From positions 62,001-126,000 of the forward strand of contig JAKEKT010000096.1 in assembly GCA_021495925.1 (NCBI GenBank): 64,000 nucleotides of DNA, in the 5' to 3' direction. The translations under genes were made by a program, and so were the position numbers. Below are positions 21,603 through 35,460 of this stretch, one piece after another. The notes under the pieces were generated by a model. It searched no databases and was not told the DNA's origin. It saw only the letters and a program-made list of their open reading frames with translations. The first letter of the stretch is position 1. Each line of letters starts with the position of its first letter. This DNA comes from Diplodia intermedia. Its lineage: Eukaryota; Ascomycota; Dothideomycetes; Botryosphaeriales; Botryosphaeriaceae.

Positions 21603-22680
21603 AGAAGTCCCGCAGCTCCTGCGAGGAAGAAGCTACCCGCGGGGGCGTCCATAGAGGCGGTTTCATCAGAGACTAGAGCCACTTGAGCGGAGGATAATGT
21701 TTTCCAGAAACCATGAATGGCTGGTCTTTAGGAGCGAGAACTAGCATTGGAAGGAATGGCGGTCAAGAGAAAAAAAAATGGAATTGTCCGTAGAAACTCT
21801 GGGACCCTTACACATGACCAACCGTTCTTGCTTCGAGCTTTGGTGTCGGTTCATTAGCGCGTCCATGGTCGCCGGCGCCGGCCGTAGCGCGGAGCTTTGC
21901 AGCTGTTGTCACTAGGTAGGTACATACACACACTACTACTACGTCCTACTGAACGGACGTACCAAAGTAGGGTATGTCCGGCGCCATATGTTCGTATCAA
22001 ACAACAACGGGCGACCCGACCGACGAACCACCTACCGCCACGGGACGATGGCCGCCAGCAACCCGCCGCTCGTTTTTTTGATCATGCACGCACGCACGCT
22101 CCGCACACGCACCGCACTTGCAACCGCACAAACCAGTATATGCACTGCACCCACTTAGACGACCAGAGAAACCCCTCCCCCTCCCCTGTCCCGCCCCCCC
22201 AATCACGCCGCAAGTTCGAACGTCTGAAGCAATTCTCCGGGTGCGCACTGTTCGCTGGCGGCAGGAACCGGTGCTGGCGAAGCGGCGGTCTGTTGGCCAG
22301 TGTGTGTGTGTGTGTCTGTGTGTGCGTTGGCGGGCAACATGGTTGTCGTGGCTTGTCCGCTGTTGTTGTTGTCCGACTATCTGGGGAAAGGGGGGCCGGC
22401 GGCGTGGCCCGGTGAGAATGCGTGTTTTACTACGTGGCAAGTGTTGGGTGCGCGGAGTTTTTCGGCAGGCGACCAGTGGCGAGAGGTTGTGGTCAATTTG
22501 GTGTGTGTTGCGTGGGCGGTTGTTGGGAGCGTTTGAGGGTTTTGTGAGGCTTCGGTGAAGAGTTGGAGAGGTGGTGCGTGGTGATTGGTGGGTTTGGTCG
22601 AACTGGTTGCCGGTTTCGGCTGGTTGGAGCGCAGGAGTTTGAACGGGTGTCTGTTTCTCTTCCCTGACAGCTCATCGGCC
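21603..22680. other. NAD kinase 3' flank; sharp strand-composition flip
   Basis: After the NAD kinase 3' flank, about 22060..22230 is CA- and C-rich on the plus strand. From about 22290 to 22620 it flips to strongly G- and T-rich, including a (TG)n tract near 22300..22325. Open frames here follow the skewed composition and show no protein motif. No gene is called. Confidence 0.5.
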
Positions 22681-25100
22681 TTGCAACTGTGCGCATCTAA
22701 ACAATGCCTAGAAACTGGTTAGCTGCCTTTTCGTTTTCATCTCTTTCCATGCGCTCTCCCGGATGGCATTGGCTCAAATATCAACTTTTCAACTCATGAT
22801 TAAAGATGCTGACAGACAATATCACGAGATAATGCTGATACGTAGCCATGGTTTTATTTATTGCTCTCCTCGGGTCTCTTATGGTTTTAAGTTTAGTTAT
22901 GCTCAGACATTCCATGGGGCTTAAGATTCAACGACAGTAACTTTCCTCCCCGAGCAGTGTTTGCCGCGCCGCTTACTCCCAAAACATCACTGACACTTCA
23001 CGCTATGCGGTCGACAAGGAACTAGCTTACTCATCTATTATAACTGCTCTTCTTATATTGCAAAGATAGGTAACCTCTTGTTGAATTGAGTTATTGAATA
23101 TGTCATCAACCTCAAGTGACTTGCGGCCTAGCCTTTAGTATACCTGACACGGCGGGCTACCACAGCTTCCAGTTTTACTCTACCGCTTCAAGTTGGGTTC
23201 CTTCGTATTGAGAAACTTCCGGTAGAGAGAGCTAAACAGCTACGGCGCTTTAAAGACCGTGAGGTAACAGTATCTTCGACCCAGCTCACTGTTCTATCAA
23301 TGTTCAAAACCACGGTGAAACTCTTTGATCTCCTTTTCTATCACGGTAGGCAGCGTACCCAATATCCGAATGTAGAAGCAATGGACATCGTAACTTAATG
23401 ATCGTGCGGATCATCAATCATGTTCAAACGTGCTATTTCACAACCGTGGCCCTCGCTGCTTGTTATTTTTGTTCCGTAGAAAATACGCTTTGATTTCGGA
23501 ATAAAAATCAATTGCCTCTGGCAGCATTGTCTCATTGTCGTGGTTTTACCAGTTGCTGAGCGAAAAGTGTCCATTGAGCCATATAATTTCGAAACTTGAG
23601 AATACAATCGAAGAGCCGCTGAATAAGTGAAGCTGCAAGCAAACATACGTACACACTAGTTCTCCCCTTGTGCCCAATGGCCGCGTTCCACAATTGAGGG
23701 CCAAAGACGTGTTACTGACTGCCTAAAGAAGTTCTTAAAGCGAGAATATCGTTGGCATGGGAAGTTGGCTGACGGGGGCATGACATGGATCACGTGCAAA
23801 TCAAATGCCCGTTTCTTACTAACACAACTCATTGTCATTTCTCAAGGCAGGACTGTCTAAATCTCCTACTACCGCATCCTCGAGGATGTGGGACTTTCAT
23901 ATTGCTGTCGGCACGTAACGCATCCATACCCGCAACAAGATCATGCCCAGCGTTGCCCTTTCCATTACCATCTCATGTACAAGAAGCCAAATCAAACCAC
24001 TTAATGACATATGTGAGAGCTTCACACCATAGCAGGCGACAGGCTCATACTTGACCGAAAACAATTTCAATTTTGGCCAAGTGTGCGAACTTCTTCGGCG
24101 GTTTCGACTCAAGATGCAGCATGACTTCTCCGCGCGTGGCAGAGTATCAAACACTCAGACCCACTATGGCAGACCTCAAGCAATAGTTCTTGTGGCATGC
24201 TGAATGGACCGAACAACAACCATCCCTATTTTTCGTCATATGGAAATTGCGCTCATACAATGTTTTCATAGTGCTCAATGCGTGCTTGCGTACCTCGGCA
24301 GCCAGGAGTTGACCTTACGCTAGACTTCGTTGATGAGGAGGCAGTGTACAGTGTAGGGCCGAATGGAACGATTTCGGGAAGGTCAACATATGGGGTGGCG
24401 GAGGAATGGAGAGGAGATGACCCACACTTCGTGCCGACCAGAGCTACACACGTTCTGGATGTCAATCAATCGAGCCCCACATGCCGTCTCATCTTGACCA
24501 CTAAAACGGTTCGACGATGTAAATCATGTCTCGACATTGAGCACACGCAGACGTGGTGAGGAGAAGGGAGCGTCGATGACCCTGAAACGTCACATTTCTA
24601 CTTATCCCAAACTTGACCCCTCAAATGTGGTCCGATTTTGAATGGACGCTACAGAAAGACTGGCGACGCAAACTCCTTGGTCAGGCTGCTAACGGTATTT
24701 GAGATCACTTTCGGCCCGGACGGCACCCATCTCTGAACCCGCGGAGAACCACGAACATCCAAGCGGACCCCCCATGCAGTGACGCTAGGTCTCCCGCAGC
24801 GACAAAGTCCATCCACTATCGAACAACCAAAAATAGCGATCAATCGTGAGGAAACCGAAGAAAAGCGAGCCTATGCTCAACACCAAGAGATCGAGCACCA
24901 CGATCACCGTGCCCCACCGAAAGAAGGGCATTAGCAAAAGCCAAACCCATGGATGCCTGCACACATCATCATCTTACCTGAAGAGAAGCCTCGGTCCACC
25001 ACTCCCCTGACCCCGTGCACATCCCGCAAGTGCACCACATATAGTATAAACGTTGAGTCAAGGCCCATCGATAGCGCGGCGGCGCACGCACCATCAAGGG
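22681..25100. other. Gene-poor, lower-GC tract
   Basis: About 2.4 kb of roughly 45-50% GC with normal CpA and TpG content, so not RIP-like. Only short frames occur (under 95 codons), none with a recognisable motif. This is part of the large non-coding interval upstream of the WOPR regulator. Confidence 0.5.
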
Positions 25101-28100
25101 CGCCCGAGCATTGCGTTCGATGGACAGAAAGGTGAGCAGATCGACCTACGATCACGACCACAACGACGCTGCCCGTCTGTCCCTCATTGCCCTACCACGT
25201 ACGTCTTTTGCGATGCCATGCGCGAACCCCACGGATCCCTGTCCAAAAAGTGCCGTGGAAAGCCACGCTCTCCCGGCCAAAGCCGAAACGCCACTTGCAA
25301 CGACTCATGGACCATTTTCTCCCCCCCTCTTCCCAATGCTTGCCCTTTTCTTCCCCAAGGGACCACCCAGCGTCCCGCATCCGCCGTCCGTGTGACGAAT
25401 AAGGGGAGGCGCAGCACCTATCAGAAAAAAGATGGCACGTGCAACAAAAAAGAAAAAACAAGAGAGCGCAGATCACCAGGCGCACTCAAGGCGGAACCGA
25501 CGCGAGCGGGGCCGGCGGAGGCGGGCGGCACTGGCGGAGTGGTGCGTGGTGCAACGACAGGGCGATTGAGGAGCGTAAGGCGAGCGTAACAAGGCTGCGG
25601 AGCCCTGCCAACTCATCAAGAGCGAAGCGCGCCAAAAATAAGGCCGGCAGCCGGGCACGTTCGAACAAACGAAAAAACAAGCCTGATGGTCGGTCGGGCC
25701 CTCTCTTCCCCCTTCCCCGTGAGTCTGTCTCAGCACTCTCCTGACGCCCTGGCCCCCTCTCGTCGATGTGTTCAGGCGTCCTGGAGAAGAGGAGGGAGAG
25801 ATGGTCGAAAGGGCGCAAAGAGGGGTGCACATACCACCTCAAGCGCCCTAACCACCATGCGGTCCTTTTCCCACCACCCCCGCCATATCCTCCCCCCAAT
25901 AGTGGCCCAGCCCGAATCGCGCCTTCGCGATGATCGCCGCCACCGCCGCCGTATGCCAATCATCCCCAATTACGCGCATGTACATGTCTCAAACGACCAA
26001 CTGCCGGGGAACCGCGAATTAACTCAGCTGCCGAAAAGCTCTGGTTCGATCGCCGCCACTTCTGCTAAACTTCCCGCGTCGCCGTGGGCGCGCGGAACGA
26101 ACTGGACGCTGACCGTTTGACAGCCGTGGGTAGCCGCGGGAGAGGCGGATGCTTGTGTGGTACTTGCGTCCCTGTCATGCTCCGCATCGATTGACGGCTC
26201 AAGTCAGACAATCAGCTTGGCGCTTGCTCATCGTAACTGCCGAACACGTGGAAATGGCTGTCGAACTGCCCTGGCGATACGATTACGCGTTTCAATCTAC
26301 AGAGCAGATACATAGAGTCGGTGAGTAAGCAGTGTCGCGGTGTAATCAGCACAAGCAAAACGGGAAGACTTGGTGATATCTGCGGCAATGATAAAAACAT
26401 TCCACAACCCATGCCGAAACTTACCTCCTGGTTTCTACAACATCGACGCCGGCATTGCAAATGGCGGTCTGAGAAGGCGGTGAGTGAACATGAAGGGGAA
26501 ACTGTAATTGCACCTCATACTACTCACTCACCGAGTCGTGAATGCTACGAGACGAGATGAATCCGAGTCGTGATCCACGCGCACGTACCGATGCCTCCTG
26601 TGCTCCTCTTTTTGCTTCTAGAACACGCGACATATCGATTAGATGATCGTCAGCAGCCGTCATATCAGGGACCAACTGCCGAGATGAATCGTCCTCTTCA
26701 AATGCCGTGGTAATATGGGGAGGACATGGATGACTCTGTAGCTGCCGGTGCCTGGGAGCACGGAAGCTGCTTGGACCTGCCGCCCACTCATTGTCATGAT
26801 TGCCGCCACTTCTTCCGGGCACGGCCTAGAGTGACACTGTTAGTGTCTATTCTTCTGAATCGGCCACAGCTGAGTTCGTAGTCAGAGCGTGCGCCAGGTC
26901 CAGACAGTGTCGCCGGCGTCTTCGGACGAGAAGGAAAAGACTTACTCGTAAGCCGAGGCCCCGCACCGTCTCGATTCAGGGCGGACGGGCTGTGCTATAT
27001 GGTCGGTGAAGGTTCGTGAAAAACCGAAGAAGAAAAAGGAATATAGTCACAACGCCTGAGTGGAGAGGTTCGGAGTGGGACGGGGGCGGCGGAAGGCACA
27101 GCACTGCTCCTTCCCTTTCCCAAACCACCTCTTCGACCATCATGGTACCTACACGGCTCACTCTGTGCTGGATCTGCCGTCCCCCTACGGCTTTGTGGAG
27201 AGTCCAGCCTTACGGGCTGATGAATGCGTTTCATCCCACCGGTACGTCATGCAGTGAATGAAATTGATGCCCGAGAAGCGGCCAAAGCGGAGGATGGAGG
27301 ATGAAAATCCGAGTCAGTTGCGCACGCGAGGTGCTTCGCTTGCGCCGTTTCCGTCACTTGTTCCGTGTCCGTCGTTTGCTCCGTGTCCGCTGTTTCGAGA
27401 GGTGTTGACGAAGGGCATTGAGATGCGGTATGCGTGATGTAGCGCAATATACTGATCTCGGCAGGGCAGGTAATAATGGACCCTGAATAACAGCCAGCAG
27501 ACACTAGTCGTGTGTGCTCACGCGCCACCTGTGCTTTCCAGACCTATCGGTATCAAGTAAGCATGTTCTGTCAACGCTTCGTATGAGCGGCCGTTCTTGG
27601 CATGATCTTGCTCCGCTCTGATTCCAGCCAAGGGCCCACTCGCTCCGCCGGTACCGGGCGAGGCCGGTTTTGCTTGGGCGTGAAATGGGCATTGGGCACT
27701 GCATCTTGGGCGCAAGACGAGTTGCGCTTGTGGCCGTATCCCCAAGCATGCAGCTATCGAGTCACCCACACCTAAGCATGGCGCTACAAGAAGCATGATT
27801 TGGAAACGGCGCCAACGGGCCGGAGCCGGTGTGCCACGGCCGTCAGGCGTCGCGGCAGTCGGATGCGCTGGCTAAGCGAAGGGGTTCGGTTGTAGGTTGC
27901 AATAGAGTAGAGCAGCGAAGGAACGACATGGCGGTCCAGTCGCAAGCGAGGAGAGCAGCGGAGGGGAGCCCAAAGCAGCGAAGCCCGAGGTGCCTCTCGA
28001 CGGCGCGCTGGAAACAACGCTTCGCTGTGACCGAGTGCTGCTCCGATGGAAAGGAGGCAGAGAGGAGGCGCGGAACGATGCGGCAGGCGTCAATGCGGCG

Positions 28101-31100
28101 TCGGGGCGTGAGGAGATGGGATGAGGAAGAAGAAAGAAAGCGACGAGGTCGAAGAAAGCTGGTCGGCCGCGTTGGAGCTACCCGGCAGCCGCGCACCAGT
28201 CAGCAGCGATCATCATTCCGCTCAACGCCGCCCCGCGCTTCGCTGCCCCTCCACCTGCCGCTGATGCCCGCGGCCCGGATGCCCCTCCGCCCATCCTTTG
28301 CTTTTGCTGACCCTCGCCCGCCGTTCTTCCCCCCGCCCCTCCTCCACATCTCGCACCGCACCGCGCCGCACCCTATTCGCTGCTCGGCCCAGCTGCCCAG
28401 CTCCCCTCGGCCACCGCCGTCCCACTCGATCGCTAACGATGATCTCACCCCTCGCCCTCTGCCATCTCTTGCAACGCCCTGCGCCCTGCGCCCTGCGGCG
28501 CTGCTCGCCACGCCACGTCCACGCCGCCGCAGCCCGGCCCAGCCCCGGCCGGGGAGCCCAGCACATGACGCCCCTCACCGCCCAGCAACAGCACACGAAA
28601 GCAGGGCAAGTCGTAGCGCTGACCACTGCTGTCCCTTCAGCTTGTCAGCCCACGCAACGCACGCACGCACGCACCGCATCGCAACACACAGCGCGCGCAG
28701 CCCCATGTCAAATCTCCACACTTTCTTGCACATCCATCCCGCCTCTGCAATCACCAGCGACTCCACCCTCTCCCTGTCAGACCCACACGTGCGGTGCGGT
28801 CCTACCTCCGGTGCGCCTTTATGGCCCGGCCCGTCCCCGATCGCGATTTAAATACAACCGACTGCCTAGTTATTTTTGCTTCCTGCGCGGTAGCGCTGGC
28901 TAATCAGCTGGTGCCCGCCCACCCCTTCCTTCGCGCACGCCAGCTAACCACTGTGCTGCCTGCCAGCCAGCCATAGATTACGATTATCACGCACTACTTA
29001 TCAGCACAGAAGCCAATGACGATGGGCTGCTAATGCCGCGCACGCTCCACCCTGGCCGCCCAACCCCCTAGCTATTAAGTTGCCCCGTCGTCTAGGGCGC
29101 TGGTCTGAGTACGTACCCCTTCCTTGCTAATCGTCTTCAAGTCGCGAAGTAAAATCCCCGTGTTGCTTTTTTCGCCAGCTCAGCTTCTCTATTGATGCCA
29201 CTGTGGCTATTGCGATGGTTACGACGATGCTCGCGCCACCCGCTGTCACTAAAGACGTGGCTGGCAGCACAACAGAAACGGTCGCTGACTGATCATACCA
29301 CAAGAATAATAAAAGGAAGGATAGGAGAAAAAAGTAAAAGCCCCGGCCAGCCCGCAAGCCCGCAAGCAGCAGAATCCCAGCGCCATGGTCGGCTATCTTA
29401 CGGCCTCGTGGCCCTTGTCCACTGCTGCTGGCCCTGAAACAAATCATACGACTTGTGGCAGCACTCTTCAGGTTCTCGGCGAGCAGCAGAAGCAAAGGCG
29501 ACAAGGGAAAAACCGCGCACCCTTCTACCGAGGTGCTGGAGAGGCTTCTGGCAGTTTGGTGCGGCACTATCGACAACCATCATTCGCGAGGCAGCAGGCT
29601 TGATCGTCCGTCCCCACAGCACCAAAGCCCAACCAGCCCACACGACACCCGCGGTAATGCAAATGTGGGCTCACACATGCGGGCATGAGTCGCCGGGCGC
29701 ATCGGCAAACAGGTATGCAAACGGCGGTAAATGCGCGATGAAGGCCCTTTTCCTCATTCCTGTGAAGAAGGGGAGATTCCATCAGCAGCGTGCAGACGAC
29801 CAATGCCTTGTTGTCACGACGCCTGGCTCTTCCAAGACCGCATCAGCCAGAAGGCTTGGTAGATCGACGCGGGTGTTTGCTGGCTTTGCATGAGAATCTA
29901 TCGTCTGACCGACAGATCCGTCATCGTCCCGGATTTGACGCCCGCCATCACGATCCCTCAGCGCCTCTCGCGAGCAGATCGCCCGCCCGCCTGCTGCTTT
30001 GGCACATGCCGAAATGCAGGATTCCTCACTACCCCTCCCTGCTACCGGATGAAGCCGGGCACGGGATGATGTGAAACAGGACACGAGGTTGGCGATTACG
30101 GTGATAGACGGAGGCAAATAGCCAAAGACCGGTGATTGCTGGTACCGAGACCTGAGGCTGGGGAAAGCGCTTCCTATACAAGTGCCGACCGTCGACCGTC
30201 CAAGAGAGGAAAGACGCCTTACCGTTCTGAGCACCCCTCGTCCTATCTTCTACCTCTGGACCTGTATAGTCGCCTGAACACCTGAAACGAGCGATAGCAG
30301 AATACCTGCACACCGCGTCTTTCCATGCGTAAAATTAGCGTTAATTCAGCTTCGCATTCCCCTTCCGAAAGCAGAAGCCCGACGCCATAATGAGACAATA
30401 CGAGACACCATTCAGACTCTGCACACACCGATTCAATATTTCCCCCTACTTTTTTTTCTTTTTCTGCGTCCCCGTAAGGCGAAGACCCGGATTCCGCGGA
30501 CGTACGCCATGCAGGCAAAGAAGAAGAAGAAAAAGCCGCTGTGACTGGATTGAGCCTTAACACCGCCTCTGCTATAGCCCGACGCGTGACAGGTACGACC
30601 CCTGCACGGCGTGCTCTAGTCTTGCGTCTGCCGCGATATAGTATAGATGAATGATGGTCGGAGAGCGCTGCGGCTCCCTCTCGACACCCAATAGCGGCCC
30701 CTGCATTGCTGAAATCCCCCCTGCCCTGCCCCGCATCTCGTAATAGCGGTGACTTTGTTTTCTTTTCTTTTTTTCTTTTCCTTCATCTATCTCGGCACGA
30801 TCGGCCAGAGATCGGTCCCATCTTTACCTACTGCCGTCCCTCCCAGCAGGGGTGTTAGTTATGCAAAGAAGACGCATGCCGACTAGGAGTATTCGAAAAA
30901 ATCGGTTTCTCTCTCTATCTCTCTCTCTCTCTCTCGTGTCGAGGAGATAAGAGGGGGTGCTTAGGGAGGGAACTACGTAATTGTCGTCGTCGTCATCGTC
31001 GTCGTAAAACGACTAGAAGCAAGCGAGCGCCCCTTCGCCACGCATACTGTGTACGTCTCGCATCTCTTCATGCTACGGCGCAGCCAGCGCGCGTACAGGG

Positions 31101-33390
31101 GGGAGAGGGTAATGAAGGGCAAAGGGGGCGGCGGCGGGTAACAGCTGATCGGGGCTCCTCGCTCCCTGAGAATGAGGGCAAGAAGGAAAACCACTTGTAG
31201 TTAGGGGTGCAGCAGCAGCAGTATTATCCGCTGTGGCCTCGTCCAGACATCTCGTCAGATGGCTGCACGTTTGCGGCCAGTCAGCCAGCCACGTTGCTTT
31301 CGATCAGTCGGTCGAGACTAGGGGCCCATCCGGTGAAGGCGGAATGATTTTCGGACAATTTTCCGCTCGTTGTCAGCGGGCGTCGTCGTCGTCGTGATTG
31401 GTGAGCCTCGCGTTGAGAAGGAGAGGAGAAAAAGAAGAGGAAGAGGATCAAAAACCAAGGAAAAAGCAATTATTTCCAGAGAGGCCCGGGAATGCAAAAG
31501 GAAAACGCCACTAAGATCCGAGGGTTCGCGTTCTAGCGTAACCGAGCCGGTGGTTACTCCGTCGACAGGAAAGCGCCGCCTCCAGGGTCCGGGCTTTGCG
31601 ACTTCACTGCTTCGCCTGTGCAGTTTGTTTCCATGTGAGCCCGGAGACGGGGACGGGGTCCGGCAGGGCCTAGACGTCTGTCTGCCTGCAACCGCAGTGC
31701 AAGGTAGGAGCTCGAGAGGGAGGGGAGCAGAGACCTACCCGGCGATGCCAGTTGGTCGGATCGCCTGTAAGTCCTCTATCAGCATTATTGGGGCGCGCCC
31801 CGTGTATTTGCTTATTGGAATAATCGCAATGCTCCACTTTCTGCTTTCTGCAACATGCCCTCCTCCCCACCCCACACGGCAGGGTAGCGAAATTGCCGAT
31901 GCAGCCCCAAGGATTTGACCGCTGTTGTGTGTGCCGTGTCTGTGGCCGCTACTGGGCCGCCTGCCTTCGCGATCCGTCCGAAGCAGTGCCGGGCCGAGGC
32001 CTGGCGTGCCGCTGACGCCCTCGCTCTCGTGCATAGCCGGTCTCGGGTTCGGGGCCCGCCGTGGGATCGAAGTAATGCAGAGCCAGCTTGCCGACGACGC
32101 GCGCGGGAAGAAGAGGAGGGGGCCGGGGGGCGCTGGCCAGAAGTCTGGTACCGACGCACATACATGCGTAAGTGTGCGGAGTAGGTACCGAGAGCAATAA
32201 TCCCGCCGCTGTATGCAAAACCCGCAGGGCGGAGGGGGGAGGAGAGGGGTTGTGGGGGCGGAGCTGGGCGTTTGGAGGTGACTGCCGGCCGGAAGCGGCT
32301 GCCCCTCAGTCAGGGTCGCAGGAGCCGCGCGGCGATGGTGATGGAACCGGCCAGCTCTGCGTGGTGCGCGCCCGCGGCCCTCTTGCATCCTGTTCTCCCT
32401 CGGCCTCGACCCTCGCTATCTTTGCCGTTGCGTCGAGGAGTCGCTGTTCCTGGCTTGCTGCAGACTCCCCAGCGAGACCATGGCTGCATTCGATGCGATC
32501 TGCCGTGTAACGCCGCACAACGCAAGCGACCAAGATTCTGGTCGGTAGACAGGTGGAAGAGGCGCGGCACAAGCGCGGCTGTCGTCGTCATAGCGTAGCT
32601 GGCATTTGGCACAAGCGCAACAGCCGCAGCGGCACGTATGCACACCAAGCGCTTGTATCTGCGACCGCGGGCGTAGGCGTGAAAGGATTGCCGTATTGCG
32701 GTCGCGTCAGTTGAGGCTAGAAAAGCCCTTTCCGCCGTGTGCTCGCGGCGGAAGGCGCAAGATCTGGTCCATGGGACGGCTCGCCGTTGTTGGGCTGCGG
32801 GTGCTGGAGGCCTGATGGTCCGCTTTCTTTCGCCCTGGCTGGCGGGAGCGGAGTGCCGACACGATGTGGTTCGTCAGGGACTCGGCCAACCGCGCCTGTT
32901 TTGGTGTTAGCTCAGTGTCTCTGCCCGGTCCGTGGCTTAGCCGTCGAAGATAGCTCGGTCGAATGACCTCGAGGACGTCGGCAGCTGGACTATCACGGTT
33001 GATCGACCTTCTCAGATAATTCCGAATCGAGTGACCACAGCGAGAGAATGGGCCATGATAGATTGTGTCCAGGGCTGTGCTGTGCCATTTGATAGGTAGC
33101 GCGGTTAGCGAGCGGAGAGTCGATCGTCTGAGCGCCCTGTCTAGCCCGGGAGCTACATGCTCCTGAAGGCTGCTCGAATGAATTGGTCGAGAGACAATGG
33201 GGCGTGGAAGTTGTAAGTACGCGCTTGATCTTACAGACAAGGCTTCCCACGAAGAAGAGACTGGACAGGAAAGCTCGGTGTGGCGAGGATTTGATGTGCG
33301 TATTCCATGCATCAAGAACCACGAATAATCTGGGCTCACCGGCAGGCAAAAAAAAAAAAAAAAAGCACGCAATTTAGACAGCGTGTATAC
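25101..33390. other. Gene-poor, GC-rich tract with simple repeats
   Basis: About 8.3 kb without a convincing gene. The longest frames (27829..28851 plus, 31735..32388 minus, 32707..33480 minus, the last running slightly past this stretch) are Arg/Pro/Ser-rich, overlap frames on the other strand and lack motifs. Simple sequences: CT repeat near 30907..30935, GTC/CGT repeat near 30981..31003, CAG repeat near 31210, and an A-run at about 33347..33364. Strongly pyrimidine-rich plus-strand stretches (25315..25400 and 28200..28560) resemble fungal promoter or start regions. Confidence 0.5.
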
Positions 33391-35460
33391 TGATGGCCTC
33401 GCGTACCTATTACGGTGCCCTAGCCGTTTCATGCACCCAGCCCCCCCCAGACGCGATTCTTTTGCGGCAGTGGGAGCCACACCTACTGTTTGGATGTGCT
33501 GGCCGGTGGGCGTCTGGAAATCCCCGTGCGTGCTATCCCACTCGATATCCAGGGCCTAGATTCCGGTCAGCACTGTGCGTCGTCGGCCTTTGTCGAAGTT
33601 GGGAAGGTGCCATACTTGAGCTTCGACGCTTGTACGAGAACCTCCTCGGATATCATTCTTGGCTCCCGCGGACCATGTTCTTACCTAGAAATCAATGTTG
33701 ATCAGCAATTCACACCCTCACATTGGAAATTCCAACCTCTCCTTGCTACGGGGGGCAGCGGGTAGATGTTCCGTGCGTATCAGGTCTACGCATGCCAATT
33801 TGGCTCCCTGCATACGCGGCAGTGCCCGCTGTCGATATACCAAGGGTTCGAGGACAGCAATACTCAGACAGGTTTCTAGTGCGCTGTCCTCGCATTGGTG
33901 ACATCTTTCCATCATGCCAAGCCGATGAGAGCATATACGAGATCGGTTAGCCTACTATCGCAACGTCGGGGAGGGGGCAGGGCACTAGGGGCACCGACTA
34001 AGGCGTACATCCACATACAGACATGCCCGCAAATGCTTCTATATGAGGCTCAAGTCGCAGTACTGAGTATACCGACCAGCAGACATATCGTGGTGCACGA
34101 GGACTGAAACATACAGCGTCAATTTGTCGTAGTTTATGTTTGCCGCCGCTGCGGTTCATAGAGGCACATAAGTCGGCGGCGAGAGTGGATTTGTCCGCTG
34201 TCATGAATCAGTCATCTATAAGCAAAGATTGTGATGAGGGGACTCCAACCTAGGTCTGAAGAGTTTGTTCCCTAAGGACTCGACTGTGATTCTTTGGCGG
34301 GCGACGACAGCCACCAGCTGATGTCGGCGCATCCATTACGTTTTTGATCCGTAGACACTTTTGGCAGGTGGATAGTACAAGCCATGAAACCAGAGAGATT
34401 ATCAGGACGCAAGTGAACGGGAAGTGCTCGAACTACCAAGTGTGGATGAGAGTTCCAAATCCTGAACTCGGCCGCAATATCTTCGGCCTCTCCACAATCC
34501 TAGCGCATGTAGGAAGCCAAGAGTTGTCTCACGCACGATATTGGGACTTCGCAAATTACGTGGCGAACACATGCTGAAGAGGCGTTGCAAGAGCGTCTGT
34601 GGCGCGGCTGAATGGGACCCGCAATCGTCTCTAGACCAACACGAAGCATAATCTCGTCAAAGTAGGACAATCGCCGTTCCAAGGCCTGGGGAAGGATGGT
34701 GCGAGAGCTTTGGGACCCGCACATCATGGAAGGAACCAACTTTCAAGGTCACATGGCCTGGAGTGGAGGCGGGAATAAAGCTGACCACATGGGTCGAGAA
34801 CTAGAGGTTGCAGATCCACTTAGGGTTCGCACGCGCTTGATTGCTAGGTTTCAGAAAGCGAGTGATGAACGTTGAGATGGCAAATGATAGCGGTGGACTT
34901 TGAGCTCGCCACTGGTGCTAACTCTCTTCCTGATGCATGTTTTCATGGGGATGCTGTGCATGCTCGAGCGTGGCGGATGCAACCATGCGCTGATGGCTTG
35001 ATGATGCGCAATGGAAGGCTGCGCGGAAGGCCAAATTGTTTCCGTGATCTGCATGAGCCGTTGCGACGCGCCTCCGTAGCTGTAGCAGAAAGAGCCACAC
35101 GCGTCCGAGCATTTGGAATCACCCTGCCTAAGAGGGCGGTCCTGTACGATCCTTCATCATATCGTGCGTAAGACCTTGCTGCGGATCTGTGCGGCACTGG
35201 GGGGCTCGGCCTGGACCGCCGAGGATGTCTGAAGATCAAGATAGAGGCCTGGTGGTTGAGTGTATGCAGTCTTCCTGGCTCTTGGCGGCTAGGGCAGCCA
35301 ACATCCCGGCCGCCTTCCCCTCAAGGTTGCAGGATTTCCTGAAGAAGGAAACGCCCAGATACGAGCGATCCTTTGCGGTTCTGGATTGCCCACTCCCGCG
35401 TGATATTGGTTAGTCTGATGGTAGCCCGCCTACCTCGTCCCATTCATGATGTCAGCGCCA
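33391..35460. other. Tract with several short plus-strand open frames, no identified gene
   Basis: Plus-strand frames at 33490..33765 (91 codons), 33723..33950 (75), 34344..34577 (77) and 34872..35171 (99) have less skewed amino-acid composition than other non-coding frames nearby. They have no recognised domain and no splice pattern I could defend. They may be chance frames, decayed coding sequence or exons of an unrecognised gene. Confidence 0.3.

Noticed and set aside
27829..28851. 340-codon plus-strand open frame
   Set aside because: Composition is dominated by Arg, Pro and Ser, several overlapping frames on the minus strand are also open, and no motif or promoter-to-stop logic is visible. 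It is typical of GC-rich non-coding DNA.
29060..29115. Possible tRNA-like A box in 'CCGTCGTCTAGGGCGCTGG'
   Set aside because: No matching B box or cloverleaf can be drawn downstream.
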